Source of the DNA: Levilactobacillus mulengensis
GTDB lineage: Bacteria > Bacillota > Bacilli > Lactobacillales > Lactobacillaceae
NCBI RefSeq assembly: GCF_003946045.1
Contig: NZ_RHNW01000001.1
Coordinates: 124,001 to 188,000 of the forward strand
DNA: 64,000 nucleotides
Reading direction: 5' to 3'
The notes beneath the pieces are model-generated. The model was not told the DNA's origin, ran no database searches, and saw only the letters and a list, made by a program, of their open reading frames with translations. Below, piece after piece: positions 1-7,707 of the stretch (positions are counted from its first letter, which is position 1; the number at the start of each line of letters is the position of its first letter). The translations under genes and the position numbers were made by a program.

Positions 1-167
1 AGAGCGGGCAGTCGACGGGTGAGCTGAAAGTTACCCGTGGTCGTGGGAACGACTTGGGTGATCTCCTCATCCCACAGGGGTAAGTTTTCCGGGTGGACGA
101 GAATTGTGCGTAGACGGTCGGGCCGAGCATGGGTACTGATGACGTTTTGAAATAAGTTTTCTGACAT
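1..167 (-). CDS. N-terminal part of a SRPBCC-like (START/polyketide cyclase fold) protein
   Basis: The open reading frame runs off the left edge, so only about 55 N-terminal residues are visible, starting MSENLFQNVIST. The start is an ATG at 165-167 preceded by a strong AAAGGAGG at 177-185. The visible segment contains LWDEEITQVV followed by a threonine-rich turn and a FQLTR strand, which resembles the N-terminal beta strands of SRPBCC-family lipid or hydrophobic-ligand binding proteins. This is a fold-level impression from a short piece. It lies 77 nt downstream of the Rgg-type regulator in the same direction and could be its target or co-transcribed with it. Confidence 0.5.
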   Translation of the reverse strand, partial: MSENLFQNVISTHARPDRLRTILVHPENLPLWDEEITQVVPTTTGNFQLTRRLPA

Positions 168-172
168 TGAAA

Positions 173-198
173 AAGGCCTCCTTTGATTGGATGGCCTT
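173..198 (-). promoter_or_regulatory. Hairpin overlapping the ribosome binding site of the left-edge gene
   Basis: On the - strand AAGGCC (198-193) can pair with GGCCTT (178-173). The loop and 3' arm contain the AAAGGAGG ribosome binding site, and a T run follows. The hairpin would either mask translation or act as a weak terminator between the Rgg-type gene and the next gene. No ligand motif is seen. Confidence 0.35.
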
Positions 199-244
199 AC
201 TTTAAACGTTTTATCCGCCAGTTAAAAATCAGAATACTGATAGT

Positions 245-1063
245 CTAAAATTTTTCGGGCACCTTTTCGTGAAACAGGTCCGATAAAAATTGTTGTTTCT
301 GCCGGGCGGCTTCGGCATCGTTGGCGTGACCCGCCTGCTCGGCAAGTTCTGCCAGCAGGCGGTAACTGTTGGCCAGCATGTAGTGCGAGTCATGGTCGGT
401 GATGTAGGTGATTCCTGCTAGGAGCCGCTCGGTGGCAACCGTGGCATCCTGCAAAAAGTAGGCGGTCAGAGCGGCCAGGTAGAAGAGGATATTGTTATTT
501 TCTTCGTAGGGACCTTGGTCGAGGTTAGCGAGCGCCTGCGTGATTAACTGCGCTGCACTTTCTGGTAGCTGTTGCTTGGCGTGCACGGTGGCTAGCGAAG
601 CCAAAGCCAAGCGGGTCAGTGTGGTGGGCGTCCGTTCCTCGGTCATGGTCGTGGCAAACTGGAGATTCTGCTCGGCGGCAGTGCGTGTCGGGGCGACGTG
701 CAGTTGGGCCACGCCCAGATAGTAGTAATAAGCCTGTGTCTGTTGGGCGGTGGTCACGGCGTCTTGGGTACTGGGAGCCGTTAAAAAGTTGGCCAGTTCC
801 TGGTAGCGATGCTGATTACAGAGCCGCTGCATGTGGGCGTTCAACTGATCATCCCCGCTAATGGCAAAGTCGGTCGCCAGACTGATTTCATCGAGTGAAA
901 TATCTAGACGGTGGCAGAGCGCCAGCAAGAGCTTAGCATTGGGCGTGTACCGGTCATTTTCGATGGCTGACAACATGGACTGGGCGCAAATGCCAGCCGC
1001 AATGGTCTTTTGTGAGCGGTGCTGGTGCTGACGAACTTGCTTGAGTGTGCTTCCGAGTGACAT
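245..1063 (-). CDS. Rgg/GadR/MutR-type transcriptional regulator
   Basis: 272 residues. The N-terminus (about residues 5-60) is an XRE-type helix-turn-helix with the pattern LKQVRQHQHRSQKTIAAGI and SMLSAIENDRYTPN. The remainder is all-helical and alanine/leucine-rich, as in the TPR-like peptide-binding domain of Rgg regulators. Length agrees with the usual 280 or so residues. These cytoplasmic regulators often respond to short hydrophobic peptides. No obvious SHP-type peptide gene was recognised next to it. The ATG at 1061-1063 has a GGGGGG ribosome binding site in the CCAGGGGGGG stretch upstream. It is transcribed away from the PemI-like gene and toward the SRPBCC-like gene. Confidence 0.75.
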   Translation of the reverse strand: MSLGSTLKQVRQHQHRSQKTIAAGICAQSMLSAIENDRYTPNAKLLLALCHRLDISLDEISLATDFAISGDDQLNAHMQRLCNQHRYQELANFLTAPSTQDAVTTAQQTQAYYYYLGVAQLHVAPTRTAAEQNLQFATTMTEERTPTTLTRLALASLATVHAKQQLPESAAQLITQALANLDQGPYEENNNILFYLAALTAYFLQDATVATERLLAGITYITDHDSHYMLANSYRLLAELAEQAGHANDAEAARQKQQFLSDLFHEKVPEKF

Positions 1064-1195
1064 GGCAATTCCCCCCCTGGATGAGTGATTAGGTCCAATT
1101 TACCTGGTTGTGCGGGTGAATACCAGGGATTCGTATTATTTGTTTCAAAATAGGGGTATACTGTGTAAAATTGTCGTTAAGGGGAGAAAGTTCAC

Positions 1196-1426
1196 ATGTT
1201 AAAAGTTTACGTTCATTTGAGCGCGCGACGAGAAGCACGGATGATTAAGACTTTTCGGCCAAGCACTAATTTTTTCGAAAAAAACGGCAGGTTGGGAACA
1301 ACGGTTGTAACGTCTACAGCCCAACAGATGCGCATGCATGATCTATTTGCTAACTGGGACGATGATGGTGAGCGAGACCAAGAAATGGATTGGGGAAAAC
1401 CAACTGGCCATGAATTACCATGGTAA
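1196..1426 (+). CDS. Orphan PemI/MazE-like antitoxin-type protein
   Basis: 76 residues with GGGGAGAAAG about 8 nt before the ATG. The C-terminal half (HDLFANWDDDG ... MDWGKPTGHELPW) resembles the acidic tail of PemI/MazE-type antitoxins, which typically ends in a (D/E)WGxPxGxE pattern. The N-terminal AbrB-like DNA-binding part is poorly preserved: MIKTFRPSTNFF is about where the swapped hairpin should be. No toxin gene follows; the next 180 nt are non-coding and lead into a secreted protein gene. It could be a degenerate remnant of a PemIK module or a small solitary protein. The family assignment rests on the tail only. Confidence 0.5.
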   Translation: MLKVYVHLSARREARMIKTFRPSTNFFEKNGRLGTTVVTSTAQQMRMHDLFANWDDDGERDQEMDWGKPTGHELPW

Positions 1427-1545
1427 ATGGTTTGTGCTTGCCAAAAATTTGAGCATAAATTCGAAGTTGTCTTAGTGAGCAAGTGGTCACTCCCCTAAAA
1501 GATTGTACCTTTATAACATCTTAATATATTACAGTCGAAATACCA

Positions 1546-1574
1546 TTGACACATTTCTGTAACATGCCTATACT
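1546..1574 (+). promoter_or_regulatory. Consensus sigma-A promoter of the secreted repeat protein
   Basis: TTGACA at 1546-1551 and TATACT at 1569-1574 are separated by 17 nt, a near-perfect vegetative promoter. Transcription would begin about 25 nt before the AGAGGAG ribosome binding site. Confidence 0.85.
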
Positions 1575-1606
1575 AGCTTTAATCTTTGGAAGAGGAGTGG
1601 GATTAC

Positions 1607-2305
1607 ATGAAAAAATCTTTAGTATTGATGACTGTTTTAGGCATGGTTGCGCCGTTGGCATTGGCTGTACCAGCTTCTGCTAAGAGCACGACGGCTGTCG
1701 CTACTGCGGCAACGGCTAAGCAAAGTAAGACCTATACCATCGCTTCATCTAACTTCTTCAAGCAGGCCAAGACGGTGCACACCAAGGATGCCAAACCGGT
1801 CGTTTACAAGGCCAGCATCGCCGCTGATCGGCCAACTATGACGTTGACGGCTAAGGGGAAGCTGAAGTCAGGCACCACTTACAAAGTTACGAAGCAAGCT
1901 ACTCTGAAATTAACCGCCAAGAAAAACCAGACCTATAGCTACGTTAAGGGTCAGGGCTGGGTTGTTGCCAGCAAGTTAACGGCCGGAAAGTTTAAGGCTG
2001 CTGACAGTGTGAAGGCAAAGTCTGTGAGCTACACCATCGTGTCATCCAGCTTCTTCAAACAAGCCAAGACGATGCATACCAAGGATGCCAAGCCAGTCGT
2101 TTACAAGGCAGCCATTGCCGCCGACCGGCCAACCGCTAAGTTGACGGTCAAGGGTCACCTAAAGGCCGGCACGACTTACAAAGTTACGAAGCAATTGAAA
2201 TTAAAGAATTCAGCAAAGAAGACCCAAACGTTTAGCTACGTTAAGGGTCAAGGCTGGGTCTTGAAGAGCGCCTTAACCAGTGGGCAATTCAAGAACGCTG
2301 ACTAG
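1607..2305 (+). CDS. Secreted protein with two tandem ~90-residue repeats
   Basis: 232 residues, starting at the ATG at 1607 behind AGAGGAG; an upstream TTG at 1586 in frame lies before the ribosome binding site. Residues 1-26 form a signal peptide (MKKSLVLMTV, hydrophobic core, AVPASA-K cleavage site). After a short Ala/Thr linker come two copies of a domain that opens YTI(A/V)SS, then FFKQAKT and HTKDAKPVVYKA, followed by GTTYKVTKQ and ending YVKGQGWV. The repeats are very lysine-rich and highly alike, suggesting recent duplication. No LPXTG anchor is present, so it is probably secreted or held electrostatically at the wall. The closing YVKGQGWV resembles lactobacillar GW/SLAP-type wall-binding modules, but I do not assign a family. 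Confidence 0.7.
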   Translation: MKKSLVLMTVLGMVAPLALAVPASAKSTTAVATAATAKQSKTYTIASSNFFKQAKTVHTKDAKPVVYKASIAADRPTMTLTAKGKLKSGTTYKVTKQATLKLTAKKNQTYSYVKGQGWVVASKLTAGKFKAADSVKAKSVSYTIVSSSFFKQAKTMHTKDAKPVVYKAAIAADRPTAKLTVKGHLKAGTTYKVTKQLKLKNSAKKTQTFSYVKGQGWVLKSALTSGQFKNAD

Positions 2306-2351
2306 TTGGGGAATTAGTTAAGGCGTGAATGGTCACTGAAGTAAGGGACGT

Positions 2352-2388
2352 AAAGCATCGGTCATCCGAGAGGTGGCGGTGCTTTTTT
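2352..2388 (+). terminator. Terminator after the secreted repeat protein
   Basis: AAAGCA (2352-2357) pairs with TGCTTT and is followed by a run of T ending near 2388. Confidence 0.65.
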
Positions 2389-2527
2389 GTTTATTAAGGA
2401 CTAAGCAGAAAACCGGCGATTTTAATCGCGGGATGAATGCCAGAACTTAATAACTTTTCTCAAAACATACGTTCCCCTAGAGAGCTAAATATGGTATACT
2501 TAATCCAATCTACAGGGGAGGTATCCG

Positions 2528-3748
2528 TTGGTTAAATTAGGGCGAACGATTAAGCTGAGACTCTATCCAGACACGAATCAAGCAGATAAATTTCTAGCAA
2601 TGAGTCAAGAGTATCAACGATTAGCTAATATTGTCAGTCAATGGATTTTTGATCATGAGTTTCAACTAAGCTGGTTAAAAATCAATCACCAACTGTACAA
2701 AATATTTAGACAAGAATCACCGCTCAATAGTCAGATGGTCCAATCCGTTTTTCGGACAGTTGTGGCTCGCTACAAGACTGTTCAGGAACAAATGAAGCAA
2801 CATCCTTACCGTTACCAGAACGAGGAAAAGAAGTGGGTTCAAGTTCCTAGAGACCTGAACTGGTTAGTACAACCCATCCAGTTTCGTCGGCCACAAGCAG
2901 ACTTGGTACGTCAGAGTAATTACTCTTTTGTAGACAAGATGCAACAAATCTCGATAACCACTCTAGGTAAACGGACTAAGTTGGGATTCACTGAGAAAGG
3001 ATTCGAGAAATACTTCACCGAGGATTGGAAACTGGGTACCGCTAAGCTGGTCCACACCCAGGGTAAGTGGTTTTTGCATATTGGTATCACAAAGGAAACT
3101 AGTGATTTCAATTCCAAGGAAAACCCGCAAATTGTAGGTGTCGACCGTGGCCTGCGTTTTCTAGCAACTGCCTTTGATAGTGAAGGGAAAACACTATTCT
3201 TTGATGGGCAAAAAATCTTACTTAAGCGGAAGAAGTTCTTAGAGATCCGTCGACAATTACAAAGTAAGGGTACCAAATCTGCCAAGAAGAAGCTGAAGCG
3301 ACTGGCTCAACGAGAGAACTGCTGGATGACCGATGTGAATCATCGGTTAGCTAAGACACTCGTTTCACGATATGGATCGCATACACTCTTTGTTTTGGAA
3401 GACTTAACCAACGTGACATTCAACATCGATGATCTGCCTAAGTCCTTGCGTAATAGCCATCGTTCATGGGCCTTTTTTCAGCTAGAATCGTTCTTGACGT
3501 ACAAGGCTCAGGCTATTCAAAGCACCGTTGTGAAAGTGAGTCCAGCATTCACTTCGCAGAGATGTCCCAAGTGTGGCCTAGTTGAGAAGACCAATCGTCA
3601 TCACGAAACTCATGAGTATTGGTGCTCTCAATGTCAGTATCGTTGTAATGACGATCGATTAGGAGCCATGAATATTGAGATGCTTGGACGGGATTGGTTG
3701 AGTGGTGTCAAGCACCCAAAAATTAAGAAGCTAACAACTGCTGGGTAA
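2528..3748 (+). CDS. tnpB: TnpB, RNA-guided RuvC-like nuclease of an IS200/IS605-type (IS1341-like) element
   Basis: 406 residues from a TTG start with AGGGGAGG 6 nt upstream. The RuvC-like active site looks intact: D206 in GVDRG, E291 in FVLEDL and D375/D376 in CNDDRLGAMNIE. A zinc ribbon, CPKCG (346-349) and CSQC (366-369), lies between the last two motifs. The N-terminal helix-rich domain starting LGRTIKLRLYP is typical. TnpB proteins are nucleases guided by an omega RNA transcribed from the 3' end of the element. No tnpA (Y1 transposase) is present within several kb, so the element is non-autonomous. Its intact motifs suggest it is not a decayed pseudogene. Confidence 0.9.
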   Translation: MVKLGRTIKLRLYPDTNQADKFLAMSQEYQRLANIVSQWIFDHEFQLSWLKINHQLYKIFRQESPLNSQMVQSVFRTVVARYKTVQEQMKQHPYRYQNEEKKWVQVPRDLNWLVQPIQFRRPQADLVRQSNYSFVDKMQQISITTLGKRTKLGFTEKGFEKYFTEDWKLGTAKLVHTQGKWFLHIGITKETSDFNSKENPQIVGVDRGLRFLATAFDSEGKTLFFDGQKILLKRKKFLEIRRQLQSKGTKSAKKKLKRLAQRENCWMTDVNHRLAKTLVSRYGSHTLFVLEDLTNVTFNIDDLPKSLRNSHRSWAFFQLESFLTYKAQAIQSTVVKVSPAFTSQRCPKCGLVEKTNRHHETHEYWCSQCQYRCNDDRLGAMNIEMLGRDWLSGVKHPKIKKLTTAG

Positions 3749-3888
3749 ACCTGGCAGTTAAACGGGTAGCCGTCAATTACCCGATGATGTTGCCACTACG
3801 AGTAGGAGTGCCTAACCGGGCATGTTGGACTACTGCGTCGCCAGACACGTGAGCGACAAGCCTCTGAATTTATTCAGGGGCAATTGAC
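3749..3888 (+). ncRNA. Candidate omega RNA and right end of the TnpB element
   Basis: The 140 nt after the tnpB stop are rich in stem-forming stretches (GGGTAG / TTACCC near 3760-3782; GGCAG / TGCC). They end with the hairpin CCTCTGAA-TTTA-TTCAGGGG at 3861-3880, the kind of imperfect palindrome that marks right ends in this IS family. TTGAC at 3884-3888 is a plausible end of the element. If so, the guide would be the flanking DNA from 3889 onward. The boundary is inferred from family patterns, not from an empty site. Confidence 0.55.
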
Positions 3889-3929
3889 TTTGGCATCAAT
3901 AATCAGTCATTTTTACCGCACCATTTCAA

Positions 3930-3961
3930 CCACTTACCCAGTAAAAATCACCACTTAACCC
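3930..3961 (+). promoter_or_regulatory. Direct repeat upstream of the ABC/LytTR operon, candidate LytTR binding site
   Basis: CCACTTACCC at 3930-3939 and CCACTTAACCC at 3951-3961 start 21 bp apart, i.e. two helical turns. That is the arrangement LytTR regulators bind. A possible -10 TATTCT lies at 3993-3998 without a good -35, consistent with activator dependence. The regulator of this operon is encoded at 5779-6234, so autoregulation is likely. Confidence 0.5.
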
Positions 3962-4020
3962 AATCACCGAGACGCCACGCGCGCTTACGGTGTATTCTCC
4001 TGGCATAGGAGATGAGGCAG

Positions 4021-4881
4021 ATGCTATTAGAAGCGCAACACTTAACCAAGACCTTTGGGGAGCACGTCGCTGTCAATGCAGTCGACCTGCAGATTGAAAA
4101 GGGGAGTTTCACCGCATTGCTGGGGCCAAATGGGGCGGGCAAGTCGACGACCATGAACATGCTGATTGGTCTGCTACAACCAACGGCTGGCCGGGTAATT
4201 TACGACCATGACCCCAAGCTGGGCGTGGTCTTTCAGGGCAGCGTGCTGGATGACATCTTAACGGTCCGAGAAAATTTACAGGTTCGCGCCGGCCAGTACC
4301 GGCACGTCCCCGCCGACCGGGTCACCGTTTTGAGCCAACAACTGGGACTCACCGCGTTTATGGCCCAACGCTACGGCACCTTATCCGGTGGGCAACGACG
4401 GCGCGTCGATATCGCCCGGGCTCTAATCAACAATCCAGACATTTTATTCTTGGATGAGCCCACGACCGGTCTGGATATTCAGACGCGGCTGGCCATCTGG
4501 ACGCTGGTCCAACGGTTGCAGCGGGAGAAACAGCTGACCGTCATCCTGACCACACACTACCTGGATGAGGCCGACTCGGCGGACAACGTCATCGTGATTG
4601 ATCATGGCCGAATCCTGGCTCAGGGTACGGCGGCTGATATCAAGACTCGCTACGCGGCGGACCGATTGACGCTGACCTCTCCGGACGTGGTGCAACTGGC
4701 AGCTCGGGTGGCTCGGCAGCCAATCCGGCGCACTGCCAATCAGCTAACTTTTAGCTTACCAACGATGCAGGCGGCGCTCGACATTTTAACGGCCAATCGG
4801 TCATTGATCAGTAACTTTGAATTCCGGCCGGGCACCATGGATGATGCCTTCTTGGCCTTAACGGGAAAGGAGATGCGGTAA
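4021..4881 (+). CDS. ABC transporter ATP-binding protein
   Basis: 286 residues. I choose ATG 4021 because AGGAG at 4007-4011 is 9 nt before it, whereas the in-frame ATG at 4012 directly abuts it. Walker A GPNGAGKST lies at residues 35-43, the signature LSGGQ at 121-125 and Walker B ILFLDEP at 141-147, followed by the D-loop and a switch histidine (TTHYLDEAD). It belongs to the single-domain ATPases paired with ABC-2 type permeases that export drugs, lipids or peptides. The stop is 1 nt before the start of the permease gene. First gene of a four-gene operon with permease, LytTR regulator and DUF3021 protein. Confidence 0.9.
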   Translation: MLLEAQHLTKTFGEHVAVNAVDLQIEKGSFTALLGPNGAGKSTTMNMLIGLLQPTAGRVIYDHDPKLGVVFQGSVLDDILTVRENLQVRAGQYRHVPADRVTVLSQQLGLTAFMAQRYGTLSGGQRRRVDIARALINNPDILFLDEPTTGLDIQTRLAIWTLVQRLQREKQLTVILTTHYLDEADSADNVIVIDHGRILAQGTAADIKTRYAADRLTLTSPDVVQLAARVARQPIRRTANQLTFSLPTMQAALDILTANRSLISNFEFRPGTMDDAFLALTGKEMR

Positions 4882-4882
4882 C

Positions 4883-5758
4883 ATGCTAGCCATGATCAAA
4901 CGCAATTTACTACTATACTTTCGGGATCACAGCGGGGTTTTCTTCTCACTCTTGGGGGCCCTCATCTCGTTTGTGCTATACCTGGTCTTTCTGAAGAAAA
5001 ATATGTTAGCAAGTTGGCACCAAATGCCGGATGCCAAGTTATTGCTCGACACGTGGTTGATTGGGGGTACATTGGCGATTACCAGCATCACGACGACCCT
5101 CACTAGTCTGGCGTTGATGGTCACGGATAAGGAAAAACACATTGCGGACGACTTGACGTTGACCGATGCCGGTCCGCTGCGCCTATTTACCAGCTACCTG
5201 ATCAGTGCCGCGGTGATTGGCACGCTGACACAGCTGGCGATGTTTGGCATCATGTGGGGTGGCTTTTATCTGACGGATGGCTTAACACTGTCGGGCACGG
5301 CCATTCTGAACACGCTGGGACTCATGGTCACGAGCTCTTTGTTGGCGGTGGTGGTGAATGCGGCCATTGTCCAAGGCATTCACACGGTGGACAGTTTAGG
5401 CAAGCTGGGGACAATCATCGGGACCGCGGCCGGGTTTCTGGTGGGCACGTACATCCCCATTGGGGCCTTGCCTAGTTTCGCACAGAGTATGGTCAAATTC
5501 ATCCCCGGCAGCTACGTGGCGGCGCTCTACCGGCAATTTCTGATGGACGACAAGCTGAAAACGGCCTTTGCTGGCCATTTAGCAACCCGCCACACCTTTG
5601 AACGATTGATGGGTGTCCGACTAACCTGGTCGACCTTGTTGACCCAACAGGAAACTTACCTCATAATGGGATTAATCTTTAGCGGTACCGTGGCGCTGGT
5701 ATTTGGGCTGAAATGGTTGCAGATTCAGCACCGACGCCAGTACCTGCGCGAACGGTAA
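4883..5758 (+). CDS. ABC-2 type transporter permease
   Basis: 291 residues with about six predicted membrane segments: starts near residues 15-35, 60-80, 105-130, 140-165, 175-195 and 260-280. AAGGAG lies 10 nt before ATG 4883; an ATG three codons later is also possible. It is the membrane partner of the ATPase just upstream. One of each subunit gene is present, so the exporter is probably a dimer of both. The cargo is unknown. Such exporters linked to LytTR/DUF3021 pairs are often involved in bacteriocin or stress responses, but nothing here identifies a substrate. Confidence 0.85.
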   Translation: MLAMIKRNLLLYFRDHSGVFFSLLGALISFVLYLVFLKKNMLASWHQMPDAKLLLDTWLIGGTLAITSITTTLTSLALMVTDKEKHIADDLTLTDAGPLRLFTSYLISAAVIGTLTQLAMFGIMWGGFYLTDGLTLSGTAILNTLGLMVTSSLLAVVVNAAIVQGIHTVDSLGKLGTIIGTAAGFLVGTYIPIGALPSFAQSMVKFIPGSYVAALYRQFLMDDKLKTAFAGHLATRHTFERLMGVRLTWSTLLTQQETYLIMGLIFSGTVALVFGLKWLQIQHRRQYLRER

Positions 5759-5778
5759 TCTAAAATGGGGGGATCAGC

Positions 5779-6234
5779 GTGCGGTATAAATTTGAACAGA
5801 ATGAGACGATTGATTCGGCTGATCCCTTAGTGGTGGTGGAAGCGGCCGCTGAGAGTCCCGAGACGGCGGCAATTATGACCTATCTGGGGAACTACCAGGT
5901 GGCACATGCGGGAATCATTCCCGTGAAAACGCCGGATCGGTTGGTGATGGTCAAGGCGGCCACAATTATTCTCGTCGATGTCCAGCACGAGACGCTGATG
6001 CTGTACACCACCACTAGCACGATTACCACGCACGAAACGTTGCGGCACCTAGTCCAACGCTTGGCTAGCCCCAATTTTATCCAGGTGTCCAAGCATGGTG
6101 TCTTAAATCTGGACCACCTGCAGTCCTTGGAGGATAGTTTCTCTGGTAATATGACGGCACTCTTAACCAATCAGTTAAAGACCGCTGTGAGCCGCAAGTA
6201 CGTTAAGGACTTAATGAGCCAACTGGGCTTGTAG
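5779..6234 (+). CDS. LytTR-domain transcriptional regulator
   Basis: 151 residues from a GTG start behind GGGGGG. The C-terminal ~95 residues match the LytTR DNA-binding domain: the basic/hydrophobic pattern around VMVKAATIILVDVQHETLML, then ETLRHLVQRL, FIQVSKHGVLNLDHLQSL and SRKYVKDLMSQL. There is no receiver domain, so activity is not set by phosphorylation. The neighbour at 6246 encodes a DUF3021 membrane protein, 11 nt away. This matches the LytTR plus membrane-inhibitor pairs (HdrRM/BrsRM type in streptococci), where the membrane protein restrains the regulator. The direct repeat at 3930-3961 is a likely target. Confidence 0.9.
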   Translation: MRYKFEQNETIDSADPLVVVEAAAESPETAAIMTYLGNYQVAHAGIIPVKTPDRLVMVKAATIILVDVQHETLMLYTTTSTITTHETLRHLVQRLASPNFIQVSKHGVLNLDHLQSLEDSFSGNMTALLTNQLKTAVSRKYVKDLMSQLGL

Positions 6235-6245
6235 GAGGGGAAGCT

Positions 6246-6641
6246 ATGACTAAAATACTCAAGTATGTCATCAGAGGTGTGGGTTATGGCGCCGTGGCCT
6301 ATCTCGTGCTGATTGCGTTTCACGTGGCACCCACCAACGTCTCCCCGAAAAATGTGGTCAGCCTGTTCTTGGCGAGTGGAGCAATTGGCATTCTCAGCAT
6401 GATCTTTGACAGTGATCATGAAGAGATGTCCTGGCCGCTGTCGCTTGGGATTCATTTTGTCGGGACGGCCGCACTGATCTTAGGGTTAATGCTCTATAAT
6501 AACTGGTCCATTGGCGTTTCCTTCTGGATTGAGTTTGTCCTGATCTACGTCGCCATTTGGGCCATCGTGATGCTGGACCAGCGCTTCCGTGTCAGTCAGA
6601 TCAATCAGGCGTTGAAGCAACGCGCCAAGCATAAATCGTAA
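6246..6641 (+). CDS. DUF3021 family membrane protein, partner of the LytTR regulator
   Basis: 131 residues with four predicted membrane helices (about 10-30, 37-55, 68-88 and 95-115) and a basic cytoplasmic tail (RAKHKS). Size and topology fit DUF3021, a family nearly always encoded next to a LytTR regulator. Ribosome binding site GGAGGGG lies in the stop region of the LytTR gene. By analogy it probably holds the regulator inactive at the membrane until a signal is sensed; this is inference from family context. Confidence 0.8.
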   Translation: MTKILKYVIRGVGYGAVAYLVLIAFHVAPTNVSPKNVVSLFLASGAIGILSMIFDSDHEEMSWPLSLGIHFVGTAALILGLMLYNNWSIGVSFWIEFVLIYVAIWAIVMLDQRFRVSQINQALKQRAKHKS

Positions 6642-6676
6642 AAGACATCTAACTTATGTCAAAAAGGAGTAAAGCC

Positions 6677-7321
6677 ATGACAATTCCATCCGCAACCGCC
6701 GTCTATCCCAATCCGGCCATCAAAGAGGTCGTCTTTGTCAAAAATGTGATTCACCGGCCGAATATTCAGGTCGGTGATTACACCTACTACGATGACCCGG
6801 TGGCCCCGACTGATTTCGAGGCCCACGTGACGCATCATTACGAATTTTTAGGTGACAACTTGATTATTGGTAAGTTCTGTGCCATCGCCAGCGGAATTGA
6901 GTTTGTGATGAACGGCGCCAATCATCAGATGCAAGGATTCTCAACGTATCCCTTTAATATTTTGGGCGGTGACTGGCAAAAATTTACGCCGGCCTTGACC
7001 GATTTACCTCTAAAAGGGGACACGGTCGTGGGTAACGACGTCTGGTTCGGTCAGAACGTCACGGTTTTACCGGGCGTGACGATTGGGGACGGCGCAATCA
7101 TTGGCGCCAATAGCGTGGTGACCAAGGACGTGGCGCCCTACACCATTGTCGGTGGCAATCCGATTCAGGTGATTCGCCCCCGATTTAGTCCAGAGGTCAG
7201 CCGGGCATTAGAAAAGTTGGCCTGGTGGGACCGTGATATTACCTGGATTACGGCCAATATTCCGACATTAATGAAAACGGAACCGACTGTTGAACAGGTT
7301 GCCGCATTGGCCGACTCGTAG
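6677..7321 (+). CDS. CatB/Vat-type hexapeptide-repeat acetyltransferase
   Basis: 214 residues. The start is ATG 6677 with AAAAAGGAG upstream; an ATG at 6656 lies before that site. The protein has the left-handed beta-helix pattern VVGNDVWFGQNVTVLPGVTIG followed by GAIIGANSVVTKDVAPYTIVGGNP. A loop with NGANHQM supplies the likely catalytic histidine, and FSTYPFN follows, as in xenobiotic acetyltransferases acting on chloramphenicol or streptogramins. Many chromosomal relatives have no proven drug substrate, so resistance is not implied. It precedes an ArsR regulator and an MFS exporter, which would fit a detoxification cluster. Confidence 0.85.
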   Translation: MTIPSATAVYPNPAIKEVVFVKNVIHRPNIQVGDYTYYDDPVAPTDFEAHVTHHYEFLGDNLIIGKFCAIASGIEFVMNGANHQMQGFSTYPFNILGGDWQKFTPALTDLPLKGDTVVGNDVWFGQNVTVLPGVTIGDGAIIGANSVVTKDVAPYTIVGGNPIQVIRPRFSPEVSRALEKLAWWDRDITWITANIPTLMKTEPTVEQVAALADS

Positions 7322-7362
7322 GGAAATGGTGTCATTTGAAAATTAAGTCTAGGATGAGTGAT

Positions 7363-7650
7363 ATGGTAAATCAAGCGCAAAAAAGTGACGCAGCTGTCCA
7401 AATTTTTAAAGCCCTGGCCGATCCAATTCGGCTGGCCATCATTCAATATCTCAATCAATTGGACCACGAGGTGGCTTGTGGTGAGGTTGGCCGCGCCATG
7501 CACATCAGTAAGACTTCTGGGTCCTATCATTTCAAGATTCTCCAGGAAGCGGGATTAATCACGGTAAACAAGGTCGGCCGGGAAAAATATGTCCAGCTAG
7601 ACCGCTCGACGTTTGACCACTACTTGACCCATTTCTGGCAAAACCTATAG
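7363..7650 (+). CDS. ArsR-family winged-helix repressor
   Basis: 95 residues from ATG 7363 (AGGA at 7351-7354, 8 nt spacing); ATG 7354 and TTG 7336 are in-frame alternatives. The winged helix is clear: ALADPIRLAIIQYL, then the recognition region GEVGRAMHISKTSGSYHFKILQEAGLI. Only one cysteine (VACGEV) is present, so the classic metal-binding CVC motif is absent and the ligand is probably organic or another signal. The nearby MFS gene has a perfect palindrome at its transcription start, the likely operator. Confidence 0.85.
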   Translation: MVNQAQKSDAAVQIFKALADPIRLAIIQYLNQLDHEVACGEVGRAMHISKTSGSYHFKILQEAGLITVNKVGREKYVQLDRSTFDHYLTHFWQNL

Positions 7651-7665
7651 CGCATTAGACCATTG

Positions 7666-7700
7666 CAGAGTCGTTCCCCCGGGAGCGGCTCTGTTTGATT
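7666..7700 (+). terminator. Terminator after the ArsR gene
   Basis: CAGAG (7666-7670) pairs with CTCTG (7689-7693) around a GC-rich helix and is followed by TTTGATTTT. Confidence 0.7.
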
Positions 7701-7707
7701 TTGGTGC

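Noticed and set aside
2470-2485. Possible LexA half-site before tnpB
   Set aside because: AAAACATACGTTCC has two mismatches in the palindrome and is not placed relative to a clear promoter.
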